Shown here piece by piece: positions 42,278 through 51,309 of a DNA stretch of 51,309 bases (position 1 is the first letter of the stretch; each line of letters begins with the position of its first letter). Origin of the DNA: Alphaproteobacteria bacterium (GTDB lineage Bacteria; Pseudomonadota; Alphaproteobacteria; UBA9655). The stretch lies in NCBI GenBank assembly GCA_027459605.1, contig DAIDHR010000007.1:13806-65114 (forward strand). The letters run 5' to 3'. A program made the position numbers and the translations under genes. The notes under the pieces are model-generated. The model made no database searches, was not told the DNA's origin, and saw only the letters and a program-made list of their open reading frames with translations.

Positions 42278-42507
42278 AACAGCCCCACCAAAGATGGCAA
42301 AATTGCGGCTGTCGTGAACTAACTCACTTGGAAAAAGGCGAAAAAGTAGACGCGGATCTTAGTTCTCGGTACTAAGTCAACTGGCTCAATTAAAATGGAG
42401 CCCCTTGAGACCCACATTCGATCATAGAAATGTTGCGGCTCGTGGGGCGATTCATTCTCCTCACCTTTTGACATGTATAAATAAACAAATCGAAAAACCT
42501 TCTCTCA

Positions 42508-42948
42508 CTAGCGGGGCTCTTGGCTCTTTTTTGCTTGATTGGCAGATTCATCAAGAATTTCTTTAAAACGCTTTTGAATTGATTCAACAACTTGTTCATT
42601 TGATTTTGCAATGATGGAACTTACATCGCGAACATGTTTCATTGTTTCATCAGCTGTTATTTTGGCTGTATTGGCCTGGTGGGCTGCTTTTTCAGCGAAT
42701 GAAGCTTTCGAAAAATTGCTTTTAACTTCTTCATTCATTTGATCAAAAACGCTTTTAAAGTATTTTTTTTGAAGCTCCATAACGGATTGAGTTGCTTCTG
42801 TCGCAATTTTTTGGGTTGTATTCATAAGCTCCATATTTTTTTTATAGCATGAGAGAAGAGTTTCCATGTCAACGCCTGGGCATTTAAATTGTTTGAATGA
42901 GTTAAGCTCTTCCTCCATAAAGGGGGGGATATTTGTTTCTTTAGCCAT
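42508..42948 (-). CDS. phaP: Phasin family protein
   Basis: 146 residues, helical and rich in Gln/Lys/Ala, with the phasin-type core (NMELMNTTQKIATEATQSVM and FAEKAAHQANTAKI segments). Phasins coat polyhydroxyalkanoate granules. AGGAGG six bases upstream is a strong ribosome binding site. It is the last gene of the minus-strand PHA cluster. The gene name is by role and context. Confidence 0.85.
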   Translation of the reverse strand: MAKETNIPPFMEEELNSFKQFKCPGVDMETLLSCYKKNMELMNTTQKIATEATQSVMELQKKYFKSVFDQMNEEVKSNFSKASFAEKAAHQANTAKITADETMKHVRDVSSIIAKSNEQVVESIQKRFKEILDESANQAKKSQEPR

Positions 42949-43007
42949 CGTATTTCCTCCTGTCGTATTTGTTTATATTCACTTTCTAAAACAAATTCAT
43001 TTAACTC

Positions 43008-43730
43008 CTATACTAAATATTGCCCTCCATTGAGGGTGAGGGTAGTCCCCGTAATAAACGCAGCCTCATCGGACGCTAGAAAAACAACAGCTCGCGCAAC
43101 TTCTTGTGGATAGCCAAGGCGCCCAATAGGAATTTGGCTTCTAATTTGTGTTAAGACTGTGTCAGGGATACTCTGTAACATTTCTGTATTGATGTACCCT
43201 GGTGCAATAGCATTCACCGTAATTCCTTTTGAAGCGCTTTCTTGAGCCAGCGCTTTTGTAAAACCAATGATTCCTGCTTTTGCGGCTGAATAGTTTGTTT
43301 GGCCAAACTGTCCTTTTTGCCCATTGATTGAGCTGATATTAATGATTCTTCCAAATCCACGGTTCCTCATGGGCTCAATTACCTGTCGGCACATATTGAA
43401 GCAAGAGTTCAGATTTGTTTGAAGCACATCTGTCCATTGTGAATAATCCATTTTGTGCAAGACCCCGTCCCGCGTAATTCCTGCATTATTGACAAGAATG
43501 TCAATGTGACCATAGCTTTCAGTCACTTCTGCAACTCCCTTTTGGCAAGCCTTAAAATCGCTGACATCCCACTTATAGGTTGGAATGCCTGTTTTCTTGC
43601 GAAAAGCATCTGCTACCTTATCATTGGCTTGATAAAGAGCGACAACACGATATCCCTTTTCGCTTAATTCGCAAGAAACGGCTTCTCCAATACCCCGTAT
43701 CCCGCCTGTGACAAGGGCTAATTTCTTCAT
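43008..43730 (-). CDS. phaB: Acetoacetyl-CoA reductase
   Basis: 240 residues from the start at 43730, matching the family length; an upstream in-frame ATG at 43772 lacks support. It is a short-chain dehydrogenase: GGIRGIGEAV (NADPH site), NNAGITRDG, NISSINGQKGQFGQTNYSAAK in parts with the catalytic Ser-Tyr-Lys, and the NGGQYLV end typical of PhaB. It reduces acetoacetyl-CoA to (R)-3-hydroxybutyryl-CoA for PHB. Its position in the PHA cluster confirms the role. Confidence 0.92.
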   Translation of the reverse strand: MKKLALVTGGIRGIGEAVSCELSEKGYRVVALYQANDKVADAFRKKTGIPTYKWDVSDFKACQKGVAEVTESYGHIDILVNNAGITRDGVLHKMDYSQWTDVLQTNLNSCFNMCRQVIEPMRNRGFGRIINISSINGQKGQFGQTNYSAAKAGIIGFTKALAQESASKGITVNAIAPGYINTEMLQSIPDTVLTQIRSQIPIGRLGYPQEVARAVVFLASDEAAFITGTTLTLNGGQYLV

Positions 43731-43810
43731 CTTTGGTCTCTGTTTTTTTATAGAACGAGACAAAGATCTCATAATATCATTAATAAAAAGTTAAGTGGAA
43801 TGGGGGGCTC

Positions 43811-44302
43811 CTAATAAAAATTTTTAGAAAGGCTCTCAATTGAGGGTAATTTTACTTTTTCCCGGCGCACTTTTTCAGTTGGAGCGAGAACAAGAGAACT
43901 TCCCGTGATGACTTTTTCGTCTTTCTGATTTGTGCAAATACAATCAAGGCTGATGTGATGGTTGGCCGGATTTTTTTCTTGAACAATCACTTTGGCTGTG
44001 ATGATGTCACCAACTGCGATGGGCTTAAGGAATTTTAAAGTTTGACTTAGGTATATAGTCCCTGGCCCCGGAAGGAGCGTCCCTAAAACCGTTGAAATAA
44101 GGGCTCCACCCCACATTCCATGGGCAACAATTTTGTGGAACATATCACTTCTCGCATACTCTTCATCTAAATGGGCAGGGTTAACGTCTCCTGACATAAT
44201 GGCAAATAAAAGGATGTCCCTCTTTGTCAATTTATGGAGAATGGAAGCGGAATCTCCTATTTTAATTTCATCATAGGGTTTATTTTCAATAAAGTCAGCC
44301 AT
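43811..44302 (-). CDS. phaJ: (R)-specific enoyl-CoA hydratase (MaoC-like)
   Basis: 163 residues from the second ATG of ATGACCATG (44302), which has GGAGAA eight bases upstream; the first is too close to the site. The hydratase-2 motif SGDVNPAHLDEEYA with FHKIVAHGM holds the catalytic Asp and His. It turns beta-oxidation enoyl-CoA into (R)-3-hydroxyacyl-CoA for PHA synthase. The start touches the phaC1 stop. The protein is a little longer than many PhaJ (about 135-160). Confidence 0.87.
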   Translation of the reverse strand: MADFIENKPYDEIKIGDSASILHKLTKRDILLFAIMSGDVNPAHLDEEYARSDMFHKIVAHGMWGGALISTVLGTLLPGPGTIYLSQTLKFLKPIAVGDIITAKVIVQEKNPANHHISLDCICTNQKDEKVITGSSLVLAPTEKVRREKVKLPSIESLSKNFY

Positions 44303-44304
44303 GG

Positions 44305-46143
44305 TCATTTCTCCAAGACATATAGTCCAGGAGCATCCCGCAAAATTCGATACCCCTTTGAAGGTTGTCCCATAGGGGGAGGTGGGACCTTGTGTGTTGA
44401 ATGACCAGAAAGCCATTTTTCCCAAGCGGGCCACCATGACCCTTTGTGATGAGGTGTAGTTTCAAACCATTCATCTGGAAAGAGGTGTTTGTCGGTCTTT
44501 TTATGGGTTGACATTTGATAGGTTCGATGGGGGTGACCTGGTTCACTGACAATGCCAGCATTGTGCCCCCCACTTGTGAGTAAGAAAGTAATTTCACTAT
44601 CGGTAAAGAGGTGAATCTTATAAACCGATTTCCAAGGCGAGATATGATCTTTTTGTGTGGCAACAGCAAAAAGGGGGGCCTTAATATCATCAAGAGCAAT
44701 CGGCTTATTTCCTATTTTAAATCTGCCATTCGTCAGCGAGTTATGAAGGAATAAGCTGCGGAGGTACTCAGAATGCATTTTATAAGGCATGCGGGTTGCA
44801 TCGGCATCCCAAGCCATGAGATCAGTAAAATGCAGTCGTTTACCAAGAAGATATCGCTCAATTGCTCTTGACCAAATAAGGTCATAAGAGCGTAACATGT
44901 CAAATGTCCCAGCCATTCGAGAGGAGCCAAGGTATCCTTTATCCCACATAACATCCTCTAAGAATGTAATCTGGCTCTCATCGATAAAGAGCAGCAACTC
45001 TCCAGCTTCTTCATAATCGACTTGTGAGGCAAAGAGGGAAATCGTCTTTAAGGAATCTTGGCCGTCACGGCTCATAGTAGCTGCTGCTATAGAAAGTAAA
45101 GTTCCTCCCAAACAGTAGCCAACGGCATGAATTTTCCTTTTTGGTATAATGGTTGAAATGGCTTTGATTGAATCCATAATGCCCAAATTTGCATAGTCTT
45201 CGAAACCAAGATCTCGATCGCTGGAGTCGGGGTTTTTCCAAGAAATCATAAAAACTGTATGACCATTCTCGACAAGATATTTAACGAGTGAGTTATGGGG
45301 AGAAAGATCTAGAATATAATACTTCATGATCCACGCTGGGATAATGAGAATGGGCTCCTCATAAACCTCTTTCGTTAAAGGAGAATACTGAATTAATTCA
45401 ATGAGGCGGTTTTGATAAATTACTTTTCCTTTTGTTACCGCCATATTTTTCCCGACCTTAAATTTTTCCATCCCAAGAGGAGGCTCTTTTTTAAGGAAAC
45501 GGGTTAGGTCTTCAACAAAGTTCTTTGCCCCTTTAGCAAAATTCATGCCGTCTAAATTCATGGTTGCTTCTACAACTTGTGGATTTGTAAAGGGAAAGTT
45601 AAGGGGGGACCACATATCCAAAACCTGCCGGGTAAGGAATGGCAAGACTTCTGAATGATGTTGAGAGACCCCACGTACCGTTCCTGTAGCTTCATTCCAC
45701 CAGGCTTCGGTTAATAAAAATGATTGTTGGTAGATATTATATGGCCATGTTTGCCAGCCTTTATCTTCAAATCGTCTATCCCCAGGAGGTGGGTTAATAT
45801 AGGGATCTGGGTTTACACCACTTGCCGCCCACAAACTGTAATCCAATAAGTTTGCTCTTTTGCGCGAGGCACTTTCCATGAGAGAAATCTGTTTTCCGGG
45901 GGAAATGGCGAGATGGGTAAATAAGTCGAAATACGCTCCTGCAATTGAAGCAGGGGATAAGGCCCAGAATTTTCCAAGTCTCGCGTGAAACTCTCTATCA
46001 AAGGCCGTTGTAAATTTGTGATCAGAGTACTCAAGTGGAGCATTTATCGAAGGCGGACTCTCCCTATAGGATGAAGCGTGATAGCTTTCCTCCTCATGTT
46101 CTATTTTTATCGGGTTTTGTTGCTGGTTTTTCTTTGAAGCCAT
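44305..46143 (-). CDS. phaC: Class I poly(3-hydroxyalkanoate) synthase, copy 1
   Basis: 612 residues. The lipase-box-like GYCLGGT has the active Cys; DHISPW contains the Asp and SGGHNAG the His of the triad. The PhaC N-terminal domain occupies about 1-230 and an alpha/beta-hydrolase core 240-600. It polymerises hydroxyacyl-CoA on granules. GGAGGA nine bases before the ATG is strong. It leads the phaC-phaJ-phaB-phasin operon. Confidence 0.95.
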   Translation of the reverse strand: MASKKNQQQNPIKIEHEEESYHASSYRESPPSINAPLEYSDHKFTTAFDREFHARLGKFWALSPASIAGAYFDLFTHLAISPGKQISLMESASRKRANLLDYSLWAASGVNPDPYINPPPGDRRFEDKGWQTWPYNIYQQSFLLTEAWWNEATGTVRGVSQHHSEVLPFLTRQVLDMWSPLNFPFTNPQVVEATMNLDGMNFAKGAKNFVEDLTRFLKKEPPLGMEKFKVGKNMAVTKGKVIYQNRLIELIQYSPLTKEVYEEPILIIPAWIMKYYILDLSPHNSLVKYLVENGHTVFMISWKNPDSSDRDLGFEDYANLGIMDSIKAISTIIPKRKIHAVGYCLGGTLLSIAAATMSRDGQDSLKTISLFASQVDYEEAGELLLFIDESQITFLEDVMWDKGYLGSSRMAGTFDMLRSYDLIWSRAIERYLLGKRLHFTDLMAWDADATRMPYKMHSEYLRSLFLHNSLTNGRFKIGNKPIALDDIKAPLFAVATQKDHISPWKSVYKIHLFTDSEITFLLTSGGHNAGIVSEPGHPHRTYQMSTHKKTDKHLFPDEWFETTPHHKGSWWPAWEKWLSGHSTHKVPPPPMGQPSKGYRILRDAPGLYVLEK

Positions 46144-46319
46144 TAGACTAGTTCCTCCATGTTTTTTGGAGTGATTTAATATTTATCAAAATTTGAGAGT
46201 ACCTAAAAAGTATTAATATTTTAATAATAAGACTCCAGATAACTTTTTCTCCTCTTAACGAATTGGTAAGGAAATTAGAGGTACCATAGGCTCATCCATT
46301 TTCAGCTTTAAGATAAAAA

Positions 46320-48059
46320 ATGTCACAAGAGGACCACAAAGAAGACGTTATTGAATCGTGGGGAACATTTCTTGAAACCTTTCAAGAACAAAATCAGCGC
46401 ATGGCTTCATCCTTTTTTGAAGGAATGAAAGAATGTTTACCCTTTCCTCCCACATTTATGGGAGATGTCTTTATCAAGACGGCTCAGTCTCTTCTTAAAA
46501 ATCCAAATTCTCTTCTTAAAGCCCAGGAGCACCTATTAGAAGAAATTTATAGTCTATGGCAAAAAATACTCTCGTCTGAAAAGGAACAGCGCGCCGAGAT
46601 CATGTTTGACAAACGCTTTCATCATGATGCCTGGCAAAGGAGTCCTTATTTCTCGTTCATGAAAGACTACTACCTTATAACGTCTCGTTGGCTTCAAAAC
46701 CTTGTTTCAGAACTGGATGATCTAGATCCACAAACAACCCATAAAATTCAATTCTATATGAAACAATTGGCTGAAGCAATTTCACCTACCAACTTTCCTT
46801 TTACAAATCCTGAAGTTTTGGAAGAGGTTGTAAAAACGGGTGGTGTCTCTTTGAAGAGGGGGTTTGAAACTCTTTTAGAGGATATGCAATCCGGGAAATG
46901 GATGAAAATGACGGATCCCTCAGCCTTTGAGTTGGGTGGTAACATTGCTACAACTCAAGGAGAGGTGGTCTTTCGCAATGAGCTTTTTGAACTTATCCAT
47001 TATTCTCCTCTTACGGAAAAACAATACGCAACTCCTCTCCTTATTGTTCCTCCTTGGATAAATAAGTATTACATTTTTGACTTGGGGCCCGCCAATTCAT
47101 TTGTTAAATGGACCCTTGAGCAAGGGTATAATGTCTTTATCATCTCATGGGTAAATCCAGCCCCTGAGCTTGGCATGAAGTCCTTTGAAGATTACTTGCT
47201 TGAGGGCGCTTTTCGGGCTTGCGAGCAAGTATCATCGATGACCAATAGTCCATCACTCCATACCATCGGGTATTGTGTTGGGGGAAATTTGCTGGCAGCT
47301 CTGGGGGCTTACCTTAGCAAAGCTCCGTCACCTTTTTCTCTTCAATCCATGACTTTACTTGCCACGATTATCGACTTTACAAAAGTGGGGGATTTGAAAG
47401 CCTTTATGGATGAGGATCAGCTTCACTGCCTTGAAGAATCGATGGCTCAAAATGGGGTTCTGGCTGGGGAGACAATGAAAACTGTCTTTAGCTTTTTGCG
47501 ACCCAATGAATTAGTTTGGTCATTTTTCATTAAAAACTATCTTTTGGGTCAAGTTCCTCCCGCCTTTGACTTTCTTTATTGGAATTCAGATTCAACTCGC
47601 CTTCCTGCGAAACTCCATAGCTTTATTGTAAGGCAATGTTTTAGAGAGAACCTCTTCATGAAGTCTCAAGGTATTAGCATCAATAAGATTCCTCTCGATT
47701 TACGAGATATCTCAATCCCCACTTTACTTCTTTCAACCCAAGAGGACCATATTTCCCCATGGGAAAGTTGCTATCCAGCAGCACACCTTTTTAAAGGGCC
47801 CATCCAATTCATTCTGGCTGGATCAGGGCATGTAGCGGGAGTCATTAATCCACCCTCCCGGAATAAATACTTTTTTTTTACAAACCCTGACGTTTATTCT
47901 GATGCAGATGAGTGGCTAAGGAAAGCTACAAAACACGAGGGTTCATGGTGGAATGCCTGGCAGGAGTGGATTCGGCCATTGAGTGGTGAGGCGATATGGC
48001 CTGCTGCCTCTTACCCTTCTCTAGGGCCAGCCCCTGGATATTACGTAAAGGAAAAATAA
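46320..48059 (+). CDS. phaC2: Poly(3-hydroxyalkanoate) synthase, copy 2
   Basis: 579 residues, clearly homologous to copy 1 but diverged. It keeps the triad: GYCVGGN, EDHISPW and GSGHVAG. It is divergently transcribed from copy 1 with 176 bp between starts. The N-terminal 100 residues differ most. The Shine-Dalgarno is weak (TAAGA). Whether it makes polymer alone or forms a mixed enzyme with copy 1 is unknown; the symbol is a label for the second copy. Confidence 0.92.
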   Translation: MSQEDHKEDVIESWGTFLETFQEQNQRMASSFFEGMKECLPFPPTFMGDVFIKTAQSLLKNPNSLLKAQEHLLEEIYSLWQKILSSEKEQRAEIMFDKRFHHDAWQRSPYFSFMKDYYLITSRWLQNLVSELDDLDPQTTHKIQFYMKQLAEAISPTNFPFTNPEVLEEVVKTGGVSLKRGFETLLEDMQSGKWMKMTDPSAFELGGNIATTQGEVVFRNELFELIHYSPLTEKQYATPLLIVPPWINKYYIFDLGPANSFVKWTLEQGYNVFIISWVNPAPELGMKSFEDYLLEGAFRACEQVSSMTNSPSLHTIGYCVGGNLLAALGAYLSKAPSPFSLQSMTLLATIIDFTKVGDLKAFMDEDQLHCLEESMAQNGVLAGETMKTVFSFLRPNELVWSFFIKNYLLGQVPPAFDFLYWNSDSTRLPAKLHSFIVRQCFRENLFMKSQGISINKIPLDLRDISIPTLLLSTQEDHISPWESCYPAAHLFKGPIQFILAGSGHVAGVINPPSRNKYFFFTNPDVYSDADEWLRKATKHEGSWWNAWQEWIRPLSGEAIWPAASYPSLGPAPGYYVKEK

Positions 48060-48132
48060 AGAGTGCTGATTTTAAAGCCACTTATACTAGACTCCATAAA
48101 GGTTTTTTAATTGCTAGAGCGCTGACCGAAAG

Positions 48133-50826
48133 CTACCCCTGAGGTTCGAACTTCCCGTGGCATTGCTTATAACGCTTGCCTGAACCGCAAGGGCAGAGGG
48201 CGTTCCTCGGCGTCTTTGACCAATCTTCAGGTCCCACCATTTTTTTGTCCTCTTTTTCTCCAGGGTTATAAGGATCCTCGTGATAGTTAAGCGTCATTTC
48301 CTGGTCCATTTCAGGTTCAAAAATATCTGACACAAGTTTTTCAGGAGTTGCTTGGCCTAACTGAATGTGAGCAAGAGCGGTTGTGACACTTTCGCGCAAT
48401 CGGGTTAACATGTCTTTAAATAAGTCAAAGGCTTCACCCTTATATTCATTAAGGGGGTCGCGTTGCGCATAGGCTCTTAAGTTAATGCCTTGGCGCAAAT
48501 GGTCCAAAGAAAGCAGGTGGTCTTTCCATTGTTGGTCAAGGATCCGCAGGAGCAAAGATTTTTCAGCCAGGCGCATCATGTCAGAGCCATAGGCATTTTC
48601 CTTACTTGCAAGGAGAGTTATCACAGCATCCCGGATACGGTTTTTTATTTCAACATCAGCAATACCTTCCTCATCAGCCCATTCTTTGATGGGGAGATTC
48701 AAACCAAAGATACGCAAGCATTCTTCATGAAGGGCTCCTATTTCCCATTGGTCTGCATATGCATTTTCAGGGATAAACCTTGAAACGAGATCTTCGATAA
48801 CTTCTTCTTGCATGGAGTCAACGTACTCATGCACATTCGATTCTTCCATGATTTCACGGCGCTGTTCATAAATGACTTTTCTTTGGTCATTCATAACATC
48901 GTCATATTTTAAGAGTTGTTTGCGGATATCAAAGTTTCGGGCTTCCACCTTTTGCTGAGCTTTTTCAAGAGCCTTATTAATCCAGGGGTGAATAATAGCT
49001 TCTCCTTCCTTAAGGCCCAGCTTTTGAAGCCACCCATCAAGACGCTCCGATCCAAAAATTCGCATGAGGTCATCTTCAAGAGATAGATAAAACTTTGAAG
49101 CACCAGGATCACCCTGTCGGCCTGTGCGGCCTCTCAACTGATTATCAATTCGGCGGCTTTCATGGCGTTCTGTACCAATGACAAAAAGCCCTCCTGCCTT
49201 CCTTGCAATTTCAGCTTTTTCCTTAACTTCAACTGCAATATCTTTCGCGCGTTCGGCTGCTTTTGCAGGATCTTCGATGCGTGCTGTTTCTTCAGCAATG
49301 CGCATTTCCAGATTTCCCCCCAATTTAATATCGGTTCCACGACCAGCCATGTTTGTTGCAATCGTTACTGCTCCTGGAACACCGGCTTCTGCGATAATTT
49401 TAGCTTCAGTCTCATGGAATTTGGCATTGAGAACATTGTGTGGGATCTTCTTTTTCTTAAGGAGTGAAGAAATAAGCTCTGATTTTTCAATGCTAATTGT
49501 ACCAACAAGGACAGGCTGTTGCTTGTCGCGGCATTCTTGAATTAACTTAAGGATTGCCTCGTACTTTTCAGCAGCTGTTCGATAGACTTCGTCATGCATG
49601 TCGTCTCGAACCACAGGCACGTTTGTAGGAACTTCCAAAACTTCAAGCTTATAAATATCAGCAAATTCAGCAGCTTCAGTTACAGCTGTGCCGGTCATTC
49701 CTGCAAGTTTTGGATAAAGACGGAAATAGTTTTGATACGTAATAGAGGCAAGGGTTTGATTTTCCTGCTGAATTTCTACAAATTCTTTAGCTTCAAGTGC
49801 TTGGTGCAATCCTTCGGAATAGCGTCTGCCTTCCATAATTCTCCCTGTAAATTCATCGATGATCATGACCTTATCGTCCTTGACCATGTAGTCTACATCC
49901 CGCGTAAAGAGTTTATGGGCTTTAAGGGCTTGGTTTACATGATGAACGATGGGAACATTTTGAATATCGTAAAGAGAAGAACCATTAAGAAGGCCTTCCT
50001 CTCGCAAAAGTTGTTCAATATGTTCAATTCCTTGCTCTGTAAGGGTTACAGCTCGTGCTTTTTCATCTTTTTCGTAATCTTCAGGGATAAGATTGGGTAT
50101 CAGTTTATTGATGCGTATATAAAGGTCGGAAGAGTCTTCAGCAGGACCTGAGATAATTAAAGGTGTCCTGGCTTCGTCGACAAGAATGCTGTCAACTTCG
50201 TCGACAATACCGTAATGGAAAGGACGTTGAACCATTTCCTCAAGACGGAATTTCATATTGTCCCGAAGATAATCAAAACCCAATTCGTTGTTGGTAGCGT
50301 AGGTGATGTCGGCTTTATAAGCAATTTGGCGTTCTAGGTCGTCTAATTCATGGACGATACAATCAACAGTTAGACCTAAGAATCGATAAATAACGCCCAT
50401 CCATTCCGAGTCACGTTTGGCAAGATAATCGTTAACGGTGACGACATGAACGCCTTTTCCTTCAAGTGCATTCAAATAAACGGGAAGCGTTGCAACAAGG
50501 GTTTTTCCTTCACCGGTTTTCATTTCCGTAATCATGCCGCGGTGAAGAATGACACCGCCTTTAAGCTGAACATCGAAATGGCGAAGCCCTAGGGTTCGTT
50601 TAGAGGCTTCTCGGACTACCGCAAACGCTTCAACAAGCAAATCATCCAGACGGGCTCCGCTTTGGAGACGTGCCCGGAATTCATCGGTTTTATTCCGTAA
50701 CTCCTCATCGGAAAGGGCTTCAAAATCTTTTTCAAGGGCATTAATTTGATGAACGATCTTGTCGAGCCCTTTGATATAGCGATCATTTGCGGACCCAAAA
50801 ATTGTCCGAAATAGTTTTGTAAACAT
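48133..50826 (-). CDS. secA: Protein translocase ATPase SecA
   Basis: 897 residues, full length. Walker A is MKTGEGKTL, Walker B region [15 protein letters not shown], and motifs of nucleotide domain 2 [10 protein letters not shown] and [10 protein letters not shown] are intact. The C-terminal zinc-binding tail [14 protein letters not shown], which binds SecB or ribosomes, is complete. AAAGAGGATTC precedes the ATG. It is the motor of Sec export and completes the set with SecDF-YajC at the other end of the window. Confidence 0.98.
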   Translation of the reverse strand: MFTKLFRTIFGSANDRYIKGLDKIVHQINALEKDFEALSDEELRNKTDEFRARLQSGARLDDLLVEAFAVVREASKRTLGLRHFDVQLKGGVILHRGMITEMKTGEGKTLVATLPVYLNALEGKGVHVVTVNDYLAKRDSEWMGVIYRFLGLTVDCIVHELDDLERQIAYKADITYATNNELGFDYLRDNMKFRLEEMVQRPFHYGIVDEVDSILVDEARTPLIISGPAEDSSDLYIRINKLIPNLIPEDYEKDEKARAVTLTEQGIEHIEQLLREEGLLNGSSLYDIQNVPIVHHVNQALKAHKLFTRDVDYMVKDDKVMIIDEFTGRIMEGRRYSEGLHQALEAKEFVEIQQENQTLASITYQNYFRLYPKLAGMTGTAVTEAAEFADIYKLEVLEVPTNVPVVRDDMHDEVYRTAAEKYEAILKLIQECRDKQQPVLVGTISIEKSELISSLLKKKKIPHNVLNAKFHETEAKIIAEAGVPGAVTIATNMAGRGTDIKLGGNLEMRIAEETARIEDPAKAAERAKDIAVEVKEKAEIARKAGGLFVIGTERHESRRIDNQLRGRTGRQGDPGASKFYLSLEDDLMRIFGSERLDGWLQKLGLKEGEAIIHPWINKALEKAQQKVEARNFDIRKQLLKYDDVMNDQRKVIYEQRREIMEESNVHEYVDSMQEEVIEDLVSRFIPENAYADQWEIGALHEECLRIFGLNLPIKEWADEEGIADVEIKNRIRDAVITLLASKENAYGSDMMRLAEKSLLLRILDQQWKDHLLSLDHLRQGINLRAYAQRDPLNEYKGEAFDLFKDMLTRLRESVTTALAHIQLGQATPEKLVSDIFEPEMDQEMTLNYHEDPYNPGEKEDKKMVGPEDWSKTPRNALCPCGSGKRYKQCHGKFEPQG

Positions 50827-51309
50827 GAATCCTCTTTAAAATTTCATTTATCTTTCATATCATACACCAAAATAGGCCCTAAACACCAGTTTTTTCCCGA
50901 GGGAAAAAAGAAATACCCTTCGATCTTCAAGCTAGGGCGAGAAAAAAGGGATGAAAAATTTAGAGCTAATTTTTTTAAGGTAATTTCGACTATTGTGGTT
51001 TAAAAGCTCGAAGGAGCTTCTAGGGGTTCTTTAGCCCCAGGAAGTATCCCCTTTCGTTTATAAAATCTTTATTAAGATTCAGACATTACTTTTTTTAATT
51101 TGAAGTCATATTCAGTATTAATATTATAACTTCTCTTGTTCATATAAAAATGAATTTCATAGAGATTACCAAAAAGCATGAATGATTGAGTTTTGCATTT
51201 TTTCCAGTTTTGTATTTTGGAGCCATTTTTAGTTAGAACCTGCTGCAAAAGTCCTAGAGATGTGATAGTCTAAGATTAGGCTAACTCACTGAAAAGGATA
51301 AGAAATGTC
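50827..51309. other. Long A/T-rich region with hairpins and no complete gene
   Basis: 483 bp. It contains a perfect palindrome TTTTTTCCC-GA-GGGAAAAAA (50890-50909), further stem-loops AAGCTC-GAAG-GAGCTT and GGGG-TTCTTTAG-CCCC around 51004-51040, and a minus-strand open frame (51072-51269) with no start near its beginning. At the right edge ATG (51305-51307) follows AAAGGA by seven bases and could open a plus-strand gene cut by the window end. Confidence 0.4.
51072..51269 (-). pseudogene. Possible decayed coding remnant
   Basis: 66 open codons on the minus strand, coding-like in composition (QNWKKCKTQSFMLFGNLYEI and NINTEYDFKLKKVMSES), following a stop and lacking an upstream start or ribosome binding site; the first ATG, at 51179, would leave 35 residues. 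It may be the tail of a broken gene or chance in A/T-rich DNA. Confidence 0.2.

Noticed and set aside
44295-44699. Open frame of 134 residues on the minus strand
   Set aside because: It overlaps the C-terminal coding part of phaC1 in another frame; the triad His is in the phaC frame.
49594-50151. Open frame of 185 residues on the plus strand
   Set aside because: It is wholly antisense to secA, contains no recognisable domain and has no ribosome binding site.
1-51309. CRISPR array or prophage
   Set aside because: No regularly spaced direct repeats and no phage structural or integrase genes were seen.

Overview
The window looks like a chromosomal segment of a host-associated, probably intracellular alphaproteobacterium of the Holosporales/Rickettsiales kind. 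Three things point there. The long minus-strand block argS - SPOR protein - nagZ - (S2P protease) - tatA - tatB - (ELM1-like) - tatC - serS - nlpD-like - yajC - secD - secF follows a gene order familiar from alphaproteobacteria. The segment encodes a Rickettsia/Chlamydia-type ATP/ADP translocase, an organophosphate-type MFS carrier, a GltP-like SDF carrier and an EamA carrier resembling the rickettsial SAM importer. It also carries an A+T-leaning base composition, a degraded-looking IS630 element and palindromic intergenic repeats. The genus cannot be fixed from sequence reading alone.

Layout: 1-1 kb, an IS630-family element with recognisable inverted repeats, TA flanks and a split transposase. 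1-13.7 kb, the envelope/translation/secretion block, all on the minus strand, with many overlapping start/stop codons. 13.8-21.5 kb, erpA, the MFS carrier, a membrane diguanylate cyclase with an intact GGDEF and I-site, a DUF2000 protein, the ATP/ADP translocase, a Cys-rich secreted protein and bifunctional NnrDE. 21.5-24.8 kb, the classical rpmH-rnpA-yidD-yidC-engB cluster, interrupted by a palindromic repeat between yidD and rnpA. 25-30.2 kb, an accessory zone: SDF carrier, two tandem VOC proteins, three small secreted proteins with mirror-symmetric cysteine motifs around an EamA transporter, tRNA-Glu, a 62-residue unknown protein and a 2H phosphoesterase. 30.3-38 kb, an SbmA/BacA-like ABC exporter, typA with a long leader, a two-repeat Cys-rich secreted protein, a Lys/Ala-rich secreted protein, an MBL hydrolase and tatD. 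38-42.3 kb, an RND adaptor and pump pair. 42.5-48 kb, a polyhydroxyalkanoate locus (phasin, phaB, phaJ, phaC1, and a divergent phaC2). 48.1-50.8 kb, secA. The last 480 bp hold no convincing complete gene.

How it fits together: YajC-SecD-SecF, SecA, YidC and TatABC give near-complete coverage of export machinery except SecYEG. The translocase and organophosphate carrier suggest ATP and phosphorylated metabolites are taken from a host, while the PHA genes suggest the cell also stores carbon. NnrDE, ErpA, TatD and the 2H phosphoesterase are housekeeping or repair functions. The least explained part is the set of five small secreted cysteine-rich proteins. Three of these have CX3C-type motifs arranged as mirror images, consistent with disulfide-stapled helical hairpins. 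They are the best candidates for something undescribed, possibly host-directed or periplasmic proteins.
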